From positions 1 to 64,000 of the forward strand of contig NZ_VWRQ01000015.1 in assembly GCF_008635795.1 (NCBI RefSeq): 64,000 nt of DNA, given 5' to 3'. The notes beneath the pieces are model-generated. The model was given only the letters and a program-made list of their open reading frames with translations, ran no database searches and was not told the DNA's origin. Both the position numbers and the translations under genes were made by a program. The stretch is from Paenibacillus tepidiphilus. GTDB taxonomy: Bacteria; Bacillota; Bacilli; Paenibacillales; Paenibacillaceae. This document shows positions 32,044 to 41,207 of this stretch, piece after piece. Position 1 is the first letter of the stretch. The number at the start of each line of letters is the position of its first letter.

Positions 32044-33753
32044 ATGCAGAAGCAGAAGATTATCGCATTCGTACTTGTTCTTGCGTGCACACTTACCGCA
32101 TGTTCGGCAACAGATACGTTACGGTTTACCAATATGGCAGGGCGTGAAGGGAATACCGTTCAACCCAGAGAAGGAGGAATAGCCACCTTTGCTTACACCT
32201 CCGCGTTTCAGGGATTGTTCGAACCGGCCTTCGTCGAAGGCGAGGATGATACCAATGTCCTGGAGTTTATCACCGAGGGTATGTTCACGGTCAGTGATGA
32301 TCTGACTACGGTTCCCAATATTGCATCGTGGCAGGAGTCGGAGGACCATACGGTGTTCACATTCCGGATCAAGCCCGGTGTCCGGTGGCACAATGGCGAC
32401 GAATTGACTGTGGAAGACTGGAAGTTCGCCTTGGAGACGATTGCCAGTCCGGATTACACCGGCTCCAGGTATTACAGTGTAGAGATGATCAAGGGCGCTG
32501 AAGAGTATCATGCAGGAACAGCCGATGAAATTTCCGGCCTCAAAGTGATTGATCCCTATACGCTGAAAATCACGATGAACGCCGCCCGCGTCAATACAAT
32601 TACCAATCTATGGCCTTATCCGATGAATAAAAAATATTACACCGGCGTAGCTGTCAAGGACATGCCGGATAGCGACCAGGTTCGTAAACAGCCGATCGGC
32701 ATCGGGCCATTCAAGGTCGTAAGCATTGATCCGGGCCGGCAGGTTGACATGCAGCGGTTCGATCAATACCACCGCGGCAAGGCACTGCTGGACGGTGTGA
32801 GCTATACGGTGGTCGACGACCAGTCACTGCCGGGACTTCTTGAACAAGGAGCGATTGACATGGCGGCGGCTCCCCGCGACCAGTACAAGACGCTAAGCGG
32901 GCTTGAACATATCTCCGTACTGCAATCACAGGAGCTGGCTTACGAATACATAGGCTTTAAGTTTGGACACTGGGATGAGACGTTGCAGCAGAATGTGATG
33001 GACAATCCGAAGTTTGCCGACAGGCGGCTTCGCCAGGCTATGTACTATGCGCTCGACCGCCAAGGCATTATCGATAAGTATTCTTACGGATTGGGCAATC
33101 TGATCGAAACCCCGATTCCCAGCTCCAGCTGGGCTAAAATTGCCGACGAAGAGATCAACACCTACCCGTATAATCCGGAAAAGGCAAAGGCGCTGCTGGA
33201 GGAGGCCGGGTATCTGGATACGGATGGAGACGGGCTGCGGGAGGACCCAGAGGGCCAGCCGTTTGTCATCCGTTATGATGCCATGAGCGGGAGTACGACA
33301 GCAGAAGCACGGACACAGGCTATTCTGCAGAATTGGCGGGAGGTCGGGCTGAATGTACAGCTCAGCGGCGGCCGCCTGAAGGAGCTGAATGACTTCTACG
33401 AGGCAGTGGAGCAGGATGAGCCGGGCGTGGAGCTGTTCAACGGAGTATGGGGACTCGCCAGTGACCCTGATCCTACAGGATTATGGCGGAAGGATGATAT
33501 GTGGAACTATCCCCGCTGGTATTCGGAGCGTAGCGACTCGTTGATCAGCGAGGGTGTGGGCAGCAAAGCCTATGATCCTAAATACCGTAAGCAGATTTAT
33601 AACGACTGGCAGAGGCTGATCAATGAAGAGGTGCCAATGATCTTCTTCGCGGAACGTACAAGAATCACTGCAGTTCATGAACGATTGCAGGGAGTCCGTG
33701 TGAATGCCATGAGCATTATCCTGGAGCCTTATAAATGGTGGATCAAGGAATAG
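32044..33753 (+). CDS. oligopeptide ABC transporter substrate-binding lipoprotein (SBP family 5)
   Basis: The 569-residue product from ATG 32044 starts with a lipoprotein signal (MQKQKIIAFVLVLACTLTAC, lipobox LTAC) and is a family 5 extracellular solute-binding protein, with PNIASWQESEDHTVFTFRIKPGVRWHNG-like features and ALDRQGI. Such proteins capture peptides or nickel for an ABC importer. The frame is open to 31948, but AAGGAAGG before 32044 and the signal peptide fix the start. No permease or ATPase gene is adjacent, so it is an orphan receptor or shares a transporter encoded elsewhere. Confidence 0.9.
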   Translation: MQKQKIIAFVLVLACTLTACSATDTLRFTNMAGREGNTVQPREGGIATFAYTSAFQGLFEPAFVEGEDDTNVLEFITEGMFTVSDDLTTVPNIASWQESEDHTVFTFRIKPGVRWHNGDELTVEDWKFALETIASPDYTGSRYYSVEMIKGAEEYHAGTADEISGLKVIDPYTLKITMNAARVNTITNLWPYPMNKKYYTGVAVKDMPDSDQVRKQPIGIGPFKVVSIDPGRQVDMQRFDQYHRGKALLDGVSYTVVDDQSLPGLLEQGAIDMAAAPRDQYKTLSGLEHISVLQSQELAYEYIGFKFGHWDETLQQNVMDNPKFADRRLRQAMYYALDRQGIIDKYSYGLGNLIETPIPSSSWAKIADEEINTYPYNPEKAKALLEEAGYLDTDGDGLREDPEGQPFVIRYDAMSGSTTAEARTQAILQNWREVGLNVQLSGGRLKELNDFYEAVEQDEPGVELFNGVWGLASDPDPTGLWRKDDMWNYPRWYSERSDSLISEGVGSKAYDPKYRKQIYNDWQRLINEEVPMIFFAERTRITAVHERLQGVRVNAMSIILEPYKWWIKE

Positions 33754-33768
33754 GAACAGAACTCAGCC

Positions 33769-33813
33769 AGGACCGTGGCTGCTGCTGTGAAGCGGCTGCT
33801 GCGGTCCTCTTTC
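33769..33813 (+). terminator. terminator of the SBP gene
   Basis: AGGACCG and CGGTCCT arms enclose a 26-nt GCTGCTG-rich loop that can pair further, followed by CTTTC. Confidence 0.7.
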
Positions 33814-33855
33814 GTTAACCTGTGGCGGAAGGTCTGTAAAAATTATTTTGCCAAA

Positions 33856-33883
33856 TGCAAAACAAAACGGGGCTTTTTCCGTC
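33856..33883 (+). promoter_or_regulatory. possible ECF-sigma promoter of the LCP gene
   Basis: TGCAAAAC (33856-33863), a 16-nt spacer and CGTC (33880-33883) resemble the AAC-N16-CGTC pattern of Bacillus ECF sigma factors X/M/W, which control LCP genes there. A sigma-A-like TATACT overlaps at 33886. If used, the leader to the LCP start is about 310 nt. Inside it, TGCCTG/CAGGCA (34109-34127) forms a hairpin and CAGGCTCC/GGGAG-CCTG another; no gene is seen. Confidence 0.4.
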
Positions 33884-34195
33884 ATATACTATAGTAATTA
33901 CAGGCTCCTTATACCTCAGCCGGGAGAATCCTGTCGTTATTTGTTGTTTCTTTTTGCAGGCAGAGTGATTACAATAGAAATATTGTTTGTGTGTCAAAGG
34001 TTATTTCCAGGTTTATTCTACATCTATAAGCGGCCCTAATTCCTGAAAGGGGGAACACTAACAACCGGAAAGGGAGCAAGACAACAAGAGAAGCTTACGT
34101 CATGACTGCCTGGAAGCAGCAGGCAAGCATTTGCAAATAGATTGCAGGCAATTCTTTGCGCTTATGCATATTCCATCATAAAAGAAGGTCGAACG

Positions 34196-35239
34196 ATGAA
34201 AAAATTGAAAATGAAAAAAAGGTATTTAATACCTCTTATTATTCTTGTACTGATCGTCGCCGGGGGCTTCTTGTTTCGCAAGCCGCTGACGGTGCTGGCC
34301 TTTGATTTGTTTCTGGCAGACCAGGTCGAGGACAAACTGCAGCAGGAGTCCTATCAGCCGCTGGAGAACGACCGCGTTACAGATCAGGTAAAGCCTGAGC
34401 CTGTCGTCTATGAAAGTGATCCGTTCTCGGTGATGCTTCTGGGTACAGACCAGCGGGAGAACGAAGTAGCACGCTCGGATACGATGATTTATGCGGTCAT
34501 CCGTCCCGAGGATTACAAGGTTCTGCTGATTTCAATTCCGCGTGATACGTATACGGAGATTATTGGCCACAAAGATAACAAAAAGGATAAAATCACGCAT
34601 GCGTTCGCTTTTGGCGGACAGCAAATGGCCAAGGATACGCTGGAGGCGCTGCTGGAGCATGATATCCAGTACTATGCGACGATTAACTTCCAGGGTCTGA
34701 AGGATGCGGTCGATGCCATTGGCGGGCTGCCCCTGCCGATCAAGAAGGATATTGTCAACAAGAAATCCGACCATGAGAAATTTACAATTGAAGGCGGCAA
34801 GTCCAGCTATGACGGTCAGGAATCGCTGAATTACACGCGTTACCGCGAGGACAGCGATTTTAACCGCACCAAACGCCAGCAGGTCTTTATTGACGTGTTC
34901 GCGAATAAAATGTTATCTATCAGCCAAATCGGGAAAATCCCCGAGCTGCTGGATATTATGGGCGATAATTTCAAGACCGATATTGAGCCGGCAACCATCA
35001 TCAGCCTGGCGAAGAAATTTATGAGCGGCAAGGACATGGATATTTCCAGCTTTACGGTCATGGGCGAAGGCAAACGCATTGACGGCGTATATTATGATAT
35101 TGTCGATGAAGAGGATCTGGGCGAAGCCAGAGTGATGATCGACAACTGGATGAATGCCAGTACTCCGGTCAGCCAGCTGATTGAACCGGGCAAGGCTGCA
35201 AATGCGCTTGAACCGAAAGCAACGGCGGAAGCGCAGTAA
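34196..35239 (+). CDS. LytR-CpsA-Psr (LCP) family cell-wall glycopolymer ligase
   Basis: LCP enzymes transfer teichoic acids or other anionic polymers from lipid carrier to peptidoglycan at the outer membrane face. The 347-residue protein has a short basic cytoplasmic start, one membrane helix (about 9-28), and the LCP domain with VMLLGTDQRENE, RSDTMIYAVIR, LLISIPRDTYTEI and a later LNYTRYREDSDFNRTKRQQ with the conserved arginines. The frame is open to 34142, but GAAGG before ATG 34196 and the membrane-anchor pattern favour the shorter form. Confidence 0.93.
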   Translation: MKKLKMKKRYLIPLIILVLIVAGGFLFRKPLTVLAFDLFLADQVEDKLQQESYQPLENDRVTDQVKPEPVVYESDPFSVMLLGTDQRENEVARSDTMIYAVIRPEDYKVLLISIPRDTYTEIIGHKDNKKDKITHAFAFGGQQMAKDTLEALLEHDIQYYATINFQGLKDAVDAIGGLPLPIKKDIVNKKSDHEKFTIEGGKSSYDGQESLNYTRYREDSDFNRTKRQQVFIDVFANKMLSISQIGKIPELLDIMGDNFKTDIEPATIISLAKKFMSGKDMDISSFTVMGEGKRIDGVYYDIVDEEDLGEARVMIDNWMNASTPVSQLIEPGKAANALEPKATAEAQ

Positions 35240-35286
35240 CAGCTTACGGGACAGTACAACGCTAGTAAGATAAGCTATATGTAAGA

Positions 35287-35330
35287 AGACAGCAGCCATG
35301 GAAAAGATCAATGGCTGCTGCTTACTGTCC
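35287..35330 (+). terminator. possible terminator after the LCP gene
   Basis: GACAGCAGCCAT and ATGGCTGCTG-CTTA-CTGTC form a long bulged hairpin 48 nt after the LCP stop. It lacks a clear T run, so it may be a transcript-end stabiliser rather than a full terminator. Confidence 0.4.
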
Positions 35331-35454
35331 CGGGATGGTATAATAACAAAGTGGAACGTATGGCCTTGTCTTTACGTATGAGCAACTGGATGCCCCTGCC
35401 GCCAAAGGGGCGGGAAGAACGAATCCCTTCGCACTCTTTGAGGAGGATCAAGAG

Positions 35455-35880
35455 ATGAATATTGCTTTTTTTCTGCTTCCTAAACAGGAGGTAGCCTGTG
35501 TTACCCTCGATTCCACGCTGCGCCAGACCCTGGAGCGGATGGAGTTTCACCGCTATACGGCAGTGCCGATTCTTACCCGGAACGGAGAATATGCCGGTAC
35601 GGTTACCGAGGGAGATTTGCTGTGGTACATGAAGGATTCCGACGGCGGGGTTACTTTTGAAAATGCCTCGAAATATCTGCTTAAGGATGTACCGCTGCGT
35701 GTGAATAACCGCCCGGTGTCGATTGACGCCGACATGGAGGATTTGATCAAGCTGGCCAAGGTGCAGAACTTTGTGCCGGTCGTCGATGATATGAACAAAT
35801 TTATCGGCATTGTCCGCCGTAGTCAGATCATTGAATATTGCGAGAACGTAGTCGCCCGCCAGTCCCAGGAATCTGTATAA
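35455..35880 (+). CDS. CBS domain pair protein
   Basis: The 141-residue protein is made of two CBS motifs. The first has LRQTLERMEFHRYTAVPILTRNGEYAGTVTEGDLLW, summarised here as HRYTAVPIL and GTVTEGDLLW; the second has ADMEDLIKLAKVQNFVPVVDD and FIGIVRRSQII. CBS pairs bind adenine nucleotides, including cyclic di-AMP in some Firmicutes. Here a cyclic di-AMP phosphodiesterase gene (gdpP) lies 1.4 kb downstream, so c-di-AMP sensing is one possibility, unproven. GGAGG lies 9 nt before ATG. Confidence 0.88.
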   Translation: MNIAFFLLPKQEVACVTLDSTLRQTLERMEFHRYTAVPILTRNGEYAGTVTEGDLLWYMKDSDGGVTFENASKYLLKDVPLRVNNRPVSIDADMEDLIKLAKVQNFVPVVDDMNKFIGIVRRSQIIEYCENVVARQSQESV

Positions 35881-35911
35881 CGCGCTGTAACAGAGTAAGA
35901 GCATGCCAGTT

Positions 35912-35953
35912 AAGGCCTGTACTTCCGCAAGCACGGAAATGCGGGCCTTTTTT
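35912..35953 (+). terminator. terminator of the CBS gene
   Basis: AAGGCC and GGGCCTT outer arms and TTCCG/CGGAA inner arms form a bulged hairpin ending in six T residues. Confidence 0.8.
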
Positions 35954-36039
35954 GAAGACGGCAGACTGTCGTTGTCCGTTAAGCCTACAGGCGGCGATCG
36001 CCGGTACCCGGAGGCTTCAGTGTAGCCCGGATATATTTA

Positions 36040-36048
36040 TGCTATAAT
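36040..36048 (+). promoter_or_regulatory. extended -10 promoter for the mazG-like/yybS/gdpP operon
   Basis: TGCTATAAT is a perfect extended -10, 34 nt before the mazG-like start. No good -35 is present at the usual distance, which extended -10 promoters tolerate. Confidence 0.6.
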
Positions 36049-36081
36049 GGAGAATAATGCTTTTTCCGGAGGTAGAGAGAC

Positions 36082-36393
36082 GTGCCCAATGTGCCCAAGG
36101 ACCTCGATGTAGCCAAACGCGCCAAGGTAATTGAGTGGTTGAAGACCGAAGTAATTGATCAGGTCTCCCGGTTGTTCAAAGCAATGTGGGAAGGCAGCAC
36201 CGCCCGTGTAGGCGACAGTCTGGCCAGCTTGGTAATGAGTTCCTATATTCTGGGGCGCAGACTCGGCCTATCTTACCGTGAGCTTGACGATTTGCTGCTG
36301 GAGAAGCTGCGAAAACACAAGCAGGAAGGGCATCAGCTTGAAGAATGGTATCAGGATATATCCGCACTAGAAGAACATATGCGTAAGAGGTGA
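36082..36393 (+). CDS. MazG-like family protein
   Basis: The 103-residue, mostly helical protein (KRAKVIEWLKTEVIDQVSRLFKAMWEG, then the acidic/hydrophobic SYRELDDLLLEKLRKHK) fits the MazG-like family seen in Bacilli next to yybS. True MazG proteins hydrolyse nucleoside triphosphates with clustered acidic metal ligands. Too few such residues are clear here to assert catalysis. The start is GTG with CGGAGG upstream. yybS follows after 6 nt. Confidence 0.75.
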   Translation: MPNVPKDLDVAKRAKVIEWLKTEVIDQVSRLFKAMWEGSTARVGDSLASLVMSSYILGRRLGLSYRELDDLLLEKLRKHKQEGHQLEEWYQDISALEEHMRKR

Positions 36394-36399
36394 ATACTG

Positions 36400-37317
36400 T
36401 TGAAATTTCGCTGGACATCAGTGGCTTGGAGCATCGTATATCTGCTTCTTCTGCTATCCTTGTCAACCCCGCTGCTCATTATCACCACCCTATTTATGTT
36501 TATTCCGGCCGTAGTGCTGTTCACTACACTGAATACAAAACAGTTTATCGTACATCTGGTGCCGGTGCTGCTGATTGTGGCGCTGATATCGCCGGTGTAT
36601 GTTCTGCTCGCTGTCTACTTCCTGATTCCGGCGCTCGTCATGGGACGCTGGTATAAGAAACGTGCTTCTGCCATGTCCACGATTCTTGCGGGTATGATTG
36701 CCATACTGGGTGAATATCTGCTGATTCTGCTGCTTGGCACGGTACTCTTTAATTTTGACCTCTCCACCTATGTCAACGATATGATGCATACGGCTCTCGC
36801 ACCGCTGAACGATCTGAGCACAGCCAATCCGCTGATGAGTGACCTGGGCTTTACCTCGGAGGATGTCAGCACGATCAGTTACCTGACCGTTCAGATTATC
36901 CCGATGACACTGATTGTAAGTGCGTTCCTGCTCTCCGTCATTACCCATTCGGTTGTACGGCCGATTCTGAACAGCATGGAGTATGCTGTACCTAAGCTGA
37001 AGCCGGCCCGTGAATGGAGATTGCCAAGATCGCTGATCTGGTATTACCTGATCGGTGTGGTGATCACCTTGCTGTTCGGCGGCCTGGAAAGCGGCTTTAT
37101 GTCGATGATTACCGCCAATCTGCTGCCGCTCCTCAGGATCGTCTTCAAGATTCAGGCTATCGGCTTCCTGTTCTTCCTGGTCTATGAACGCAAATGGAGC
37201 AAAGCCGTCGCACTGCTGCTGTCCATCCCGGTCATTCTGTTTCCGGGACTCTGGATTATCGGTGTCATTGATCTGGCGATGCCGCTGCGGCAGCTTGTGA
37301 CGAAATCGAAACGATAG
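36400..37317 (+). CDS. yybS: YybS family membrane protein (DUF2232)
   Basis: The 305-residue integral membrane protein has about eight hydrophobic segments and sits directly before gdpP and rplI, the position of Bacillus yybS. Its biochemical function is unknown. The start is TTG, with AGAGGTG 7 nt upstream overlapping the preceding stop. gdpP follows 11 nt after the stop, so the genes are co-transcribed. Confidence 0.88.
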   Translation: MKFRWTSVAWSIVYLLLLLSLSTPLLIITTLFMFIPAVVLFTTLNTKQFIVHLVPVLLIVALISPVYVLLAVYFLIPALVMGRWYKKRASAMSTILAGMIAILGEYLLILLLGTVLFNFDLSTYVNDMMHTALAPLNDLSTANPLMSDLGFTSEDVSTISYLTVQIIPMTLIVSAFLLSVITHSVVRPILNSMEYAVPKLKPAREWRLPRSLIWYYLIGVVITLLFGGLESGFMSMITANLLPLLRIVFKIQAIGFLFFLVYERKWSKAVALLLSIPVILFPGLWIIGVIDLAMPLRQLVTKSKR

Positions 37318-37328
37318 GGTGAGAGCTC

Positions 37329-39341
37329 ATGCCTAAATTTCTGCTACGGCGCTGGCACGGCTATCATACCGTATGGGCGTTTATGCTGCTGCTGGTCCTG
37401 ATTATTGTGGTCAGTATCTACAACCCGGTGTTGGGCGTAGCCAGCCTGTTCGTGACCGGCACCATGTGCTTCTCCATGCTGAAGGCGGAGATTTCTTTCC
37501 GCCGCAATCTGGTGGAGTATATCAACGGGCTATCCTTCCGGATCAAGCGGGTAGAAGGTGAAGCGGTCAGCATGCTGCCGCTGGGAATTATGCTGTACGG
37601 CGAGGACCGGACGGTAGAGTGGCATAACCGGAATGCCGGAGAGATCTTTGCCCGTAAAACGCTGGTAGGTGAAGCACTGCAGGAATTGATGCCGGATATT
37701 ATGTCATCCCTGACGGTAAATCCGGCGCATAAGCGAGAGCAGGCCAAGGATAAAGAGCAGGGCATTAAGGAGATCAGACAGGAAATTACAGTCAATGACC
37801 GTTATTATCAGGTGGTCATTATTCCGAGCGAACGTCTGCTGTATCTGGATGATATCACGGAGCTGGTTGTGCTGCGTGAGCGGTACGAGGAAGAGAAGCT
37901 GGCGATCGGAATAGTCATGATGGACAATCTGGATGAGGCGGCGCAGGGCATGGATGACCAGCAGCGCACCTCCTTGATTGCCAAGGTGGCAAGTGAAATT
38001 ACCGAATGGAGCAAGATGTTCGATGTCTATCTTCGCCGCCTTTCTTCAGAGCGGTATCTGATGCTGCTGAATCACCGCAGCCTGACAGCGCTTGAAGAGA
38101 GCCGGTTCGTTATTCTCGATGAGGTGCGCGAGATGACGGCGGATCTCAAGGTTCCGATGACGCTGAGCATCGGGCTCGCCTACGGCGCGGAATCGGCCAG
38201 TGAGCTGGGCGCGCTGGCACAGTCCAGTCTTGATATGGCCCTTGGCCGCGGCGGTGACCAGGCGGCCGTCAAGGCGGGCCAGCGGCTCTCCTTCTATGGC
38301 GGCAAGAGCAACGCCGCCGAGAAGCGTACCAGAGTACGGGCCCGGGTCATCGCCCATGCGCTCCGCGATTTGATGCAGGAGAGCGACCGGGTGCTGATTA
38401 TGGGGCACCGGACGCCGGATATCGACGCCGTCGGCGCCGCCATCGGGCTGCTGAAGGCGGCGCAAATGTACAATGTGGAAGCGAACATTGTGATGGAGCC
38501 GCCCAATCCGTCGATTACCCGGATGATGGAGCAGATCCGCAAGGATGAGGATTTGTACAAGTCCTTTGTCACTCCGGAGCAGGCGCTGCAGATGATGACG
38601 GAGCATACGCTGCTCATTGTGGTGGATACCCATAAGGCTTCGATGACGATGGAGGCGCGTCTGGTCCATTATGCCAGCCGGATTGTCGTGGTGGACCATC
38701 ACCGCCGGGGCGAGGAATTTATCAATGATGCGGTGCTGGTCTATCTGGAGCCGTATGCCTCATCCACCTGTGAGCTGGTCACGGAGCTGCTGCAATATAT
38801 CCATGATAAGATCAAGCTCAGTCCGCTGGAGGCCACGATGCTGCTGGCCGGAATTACAGTTGATACGAAGCATTTCGCGCTGCACACGGGTTCGCGCACG
38901 TTCGAGGCTGCCGGATTCCTGCGCAGGATCGGGGCGGATACGGTGCTCATTCAGCGCATGCTGAAGGAGGACCTGCAGGAGTACATCTCCAAGGCGGAGA
39001 TCATCAAGCATGCACGGATGGTCTACGACCACATTGCCCTGGTTGTGACAGAGCCGGGCAAGAGAATCCCGCAGCTCCTGATTGCCCAGACGGCGGACAC
39101 GCTGCTGGGGATGACGAATGTGGTAGCGTCCTTCGTCATCAGTGAGCGCCCGGATGGCCTGATCGGCATCAGTGCACGCTCCCTTGGACGGATGAATGTC
39201 CAGGTGGTTATGGAGAAGCTGGGGGGCGGCGGGCATTTAACCAATGCCGCAGTCCAGCTGGAAGGAACAAGCAAGGAAGCGGAAGCCAGACTGCTTGAAG
39301 TGCTGGCGGAAATTGAAGCGAAAGAGGGGCTATTCGAATGA
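37329..39341 (+). CDS. gdpP: cyclic-di-AMP phosphodiesterase GdpP
   Basis: GdpP degrades cyclic di-AMP and so affects potassium balance, wall stress and beta-lactam tolerance. The 670-residue protein has two N-terminal membrane helices (about 12-50), a PAS-like domain (about 75-150), a degenerate GGDEF domain (about 175-300), and the catalytic DHH/DHHA1 part: HRTPDIDAVGAAIG, VVDHHRRGEEF and the C-terminal GGGGHLTNAAVQ. All metal-site motifs are present. It overlaps rplI by four bases (ATGA). Confidence 0.96.
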   Translation: MPKFLLRRWHGYHTVWAFMLLLVLIIVVSIYNPVLGVASLFVTGTMCFSMLKAEISFRRNLVEYINGLSFRIKRVEGEAVSMLPLGIMLYGEDRTVEWHNRNAGEIFARKTLVGEALQELMPDIMSSLTVNPAHKREQAKDKEQGIKEIRQEITVNDRYYQVVIIPSERLLYLDDITELVVLRERYEEEKLAIGIVMMDNLDEAAQGMDDQQRTSLIAKVASEITEWSKMFDVYLRRLSSERYLMLLNHRSLTALEESRFVILDEVREMTADLKVPMTLSIGLAYGAESASELGALAQSSLDMALGRGGDQAAVKAGQRLSFYGGKSNAAEKRTRVRARVIAHALRDLMQESDRVLIMGHRTPDIDAVGAAIGLLKAAQMYNVEANIVMEPPNPSITRMMEQIRKDEDLYKSFVTPEQALQMMTEHTLLIVVDTHKASMTMEARLVHYASRIVVVDHHRRGEEFINDAVLVYLEPYASSTCELVTELLQYIHDKIKLSPLEATMLLAGITVDTKHFALHTGSRTFEAAGFLRRIGADTVLIQRMLKEDLQEYISKAEIIKHARMVYDHIALVVTEPGKRIPQLLIAQTADTLLGMTNVVASFVISERPDGLIGISARSLGRMNVQVVMEKLGGGGHLTNAAVQLEGTSKEAEARLLEVLAEIEAKEGLFE

Positions 39342-39784
39342 AGGTCATTTTCATAAAAGATGTGAAGGGTCAAGGCAAAAAGGGACAAGTCAAAGAGGTA
39401 TCGGAAGGCTACGCAACAAACTTCCTGCTGCCGCGCGGACTGGTGCGTCCGGCGACGGACGGCAATGTGAAGACGCTGGAGAATCAGGCAGCGGCCGAAC
39501 AGCGCAAGAAGGAGCAGGAGAAGGAAGAAGCCCAGCAGCTCGGCAAGAAGCTGGATGAGCTTACGCTGACCATCAAAGCGAAGGCCGGTGAAGGCGGCCG
39601 TCTCTTCGGCGCCATCACCAGCAAGCAGATTGCTGAGGCGTTGGCGTCGGCGAACGGCATTGTAATCGACAAGCGCAAGATTGAACTGAACGATCCGATT
39701 CGCCATATCGGTACTTTCCTGGTTAATGTGAAATTGCATTCCGAAGTGAAGGCCCGGTTCACGGTTCAGGTTACGGAGGAGTAG
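39338..39784 (+). CDS. rplI: 50S ribosomal protein L9
   Basis: The 148-residue protein begins MKVIFIKDVKGQGKKGQVKE and has VSEGYATNFLLPRGLV, then a long charged helix (residues about 45-75) and a C-terminal RNA-binding domain with GRLFGAITSKQIAEAL. L9 binds 23S rRNA and limits frameshifting. It is coupled to gdpP by overlap, and the helicase gene starts 1 nt after its stop. Confidence 0.97.
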   Translation: MKVIFIKDVKGQGKKGQVKEVSEGYATNFLLPRGLVRPATDGNVKTLENQAAAEQRKKEQEKEEAQQLGKKLDELTLTIKAKAGEGGRLFGAITSKQIAEALASANGIVIDKRKIELNDPIRHIGTFLVNVKLHSEVKARFTVQVTEE

Positions 39785-39785
39785 G

Positions 39786-41147
39786 ATGGGCGGAGATCTC
39801 TTTTTCGATCGGGTCCCTCCCCAGAATCTGGAGGCGGAGCAGGCCGTCATCGGCGCCGTTCTGCTGCAGGATGAAGCGCTGATCACAGCGATGGAGCGGG
39901 TGAATCCCGAAGACTTCTACGACAAGGCGCATCAAATGATCTTTGATGCCATGATACAGCTCGGAGAAGAGAGCCAGCCGATCGACCTAGTTACGCTGAC
40001 TTCACGGCTGCAGGATAAGGGGGAGCTGGAGGACATCGGCGGGGTCAGCTATCTGGCCAAGCTGGCGCATGCGGTGCCGACTGCAGCGAACGTAGATTAC
40101 TACGCTCAGATTATCGAAGAAAAGGCCATGCTGCGCCGGTTGATCCGAACCGCGACCCAGATCGTAAGCGAAGGGTATACCGGCGGCGAAGACGTCGGTA
40201 TTATGCTGAGCGACGCCGAGCGGCGGATTCTTGAAATCTCCAACCGGCGCAGCGGCAGCGGCTTTATCGCCATCCGTGACGTGGTCATGGAGGTCTTCGA
40301 GCGCGTTGAGCTGCTGCATCAGAATAAAGGGAACACCTCGGGCATTCCGTCTGGCTTTGCCGATCTGGACAAGATGACCAATGGTTTTCAGCGCAATGAT
40401 CTGATTATTGTCGCTGCGCGTCCTTCCGTCGGCAAGACGGCGTTTGCGCTTAACATCGCCCAGAACGTCGCGGTCCGCGCCAAAGAGACCGTAGCCATCT
40501 TCAGTCTCGAAATGTCCGCGGCCCAGCTCGTACAGCGTATGATCTGCGCCGAGGCTAACCTGGACGCCAACATCATGCGGACCGGCGAATTCAAGAATGA
40601 TGACGACTGGTCCAAGCTGACCATGGGAATCGCCTCGCTGGGCGAATCGGAGATTTATATCGACGATACGCCAGGCGTTACGGTTACCGATATTCGGGCC
40701 AAATGCCGGCGCCTGAAGAAGGAGAAGGGCCTTGGGATGATCGTCATCGACTATCTCCAGCTGATCCAGGGCCGCGGCAAGCCCGGCGAGAACCGCCAGC
40801 AGGAGGTCTCGGAAATCTCCCGTACACTGAAGCAGATTGCCCGTGAGCTGGATGTGCCGGTCATTGCCCTTTCCCAGCTTAGCCGCGGGGTAGAGCAGCG
40901 TCAGGACAAGCGTCCGATGATGAGTGACCTTCGTGAATCCGGTTCTATCGAGCAGGATGCCGATATTGTAGCATTCCTGTACCGGGATGATTACTATAAT
41001 CAGGAGACCGAGAAGAAGAATATTATCGAAATCATTATAGCCAAGCAGCGTAACGGCCCGGTGGGCACGGTTGAGCTTGTGTTTCTGAAAAATTTCAACA
41101 AATTCGTCAACTATGAGCGTGCTCATGCCGAACCCTTTGCAGGTTAG
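39786..41147 (+). CDS. dnaB: replicative DNA helicase (DnaB family; DnaC in Bacillus)
   Basis: This hexameric helicase drives the replication fork. The 453-residue protein has the N-terminal primase-binding domain (PPQNLEAEQAVIGAVLL), RecA-like motor with Walker A ARPSVGKTAFALNIA, SLEMSAAQLVQRM, Walker B MIVIDYLQLIQG and the arginine-finger region SDLRESGSIEQDAD. It is named dnaC in Bacillus subtilis and dnaB in most bacteria. It ends the mazG-like/yybS/gdpP/rplI cluster. No intein is present. Confidence 0.97.
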   Translation: MGGDLFFDRVPPQNLEAEQAVIGAVLLQDEALITAMERVNPEDFYDKAHQMIFDAMIQLGEESQPIDLVTLTSRLQDKGELEDIGGVSYLAKLAHAVPTAANVDYYAQIIEEKAMLRRLIRTATQIVSEGYTGGEDVGIMLSDAERRILEISNRRSGSGFIAIRDVVMEVFERVELLHQNKGNTSGIPSGFADLDKMTNGFQRNDLIIVAARPSVGKTAFALNIAQNVAVRAKETVAIFSLEMSAAQLVQRMICAEANLDANIMRTGEFKNDDDWSKLTMGIASLGESEIYIDDTPGVTVTDIRAKCRRLKKEKGLGMIVIDYLQLIQGRGKPGENRQQEVSEISRTLKQIARELDVPVIALSQLSRGVEQRQDKRPMMSDLRESGSIEQDADIVAFLYRDDYYNQETEKKNIIEIIIAKQRNGPVGTVELVFLKNFNKFVNYERAHAEPFAG

Positions 41148-41160
41148 ACGATTTTCGTAC

Positions 41161-41206
41161 AATATCCGAACGATCGCACATTTGATGGTGTGATCGTTCG
41201 TTTTTA
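41161..41206. promoter_or_regulatory. inverted repeat: terminator of the helicase gene and probable PurR boxes of purA
   Basis: CGAACGATC (41168-41176) and GATCGTTCG (41192-41200) form a perfect 9-bp inverted repeat with a TTTTT tract after it, so it works as a terminator. The left half with flanks, ATATCCGAACGAT, also matches the Bacillus PurBox AWWWCCGAACWWT at all but one base, and the right half is a weaker inverted copy. The repeat ends 7 nt before the purA -35, as expected for PurR control. Confidence 0.65.
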
Positions 41207-41207
41207 T

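Noticed and set aside
40002..41162. A 386-codon frame antisense to the replicative helicase
   Set aside because: The helicase on the plus strand has all conserved motifs; the antisense frame has none and no ribosome site was seen.
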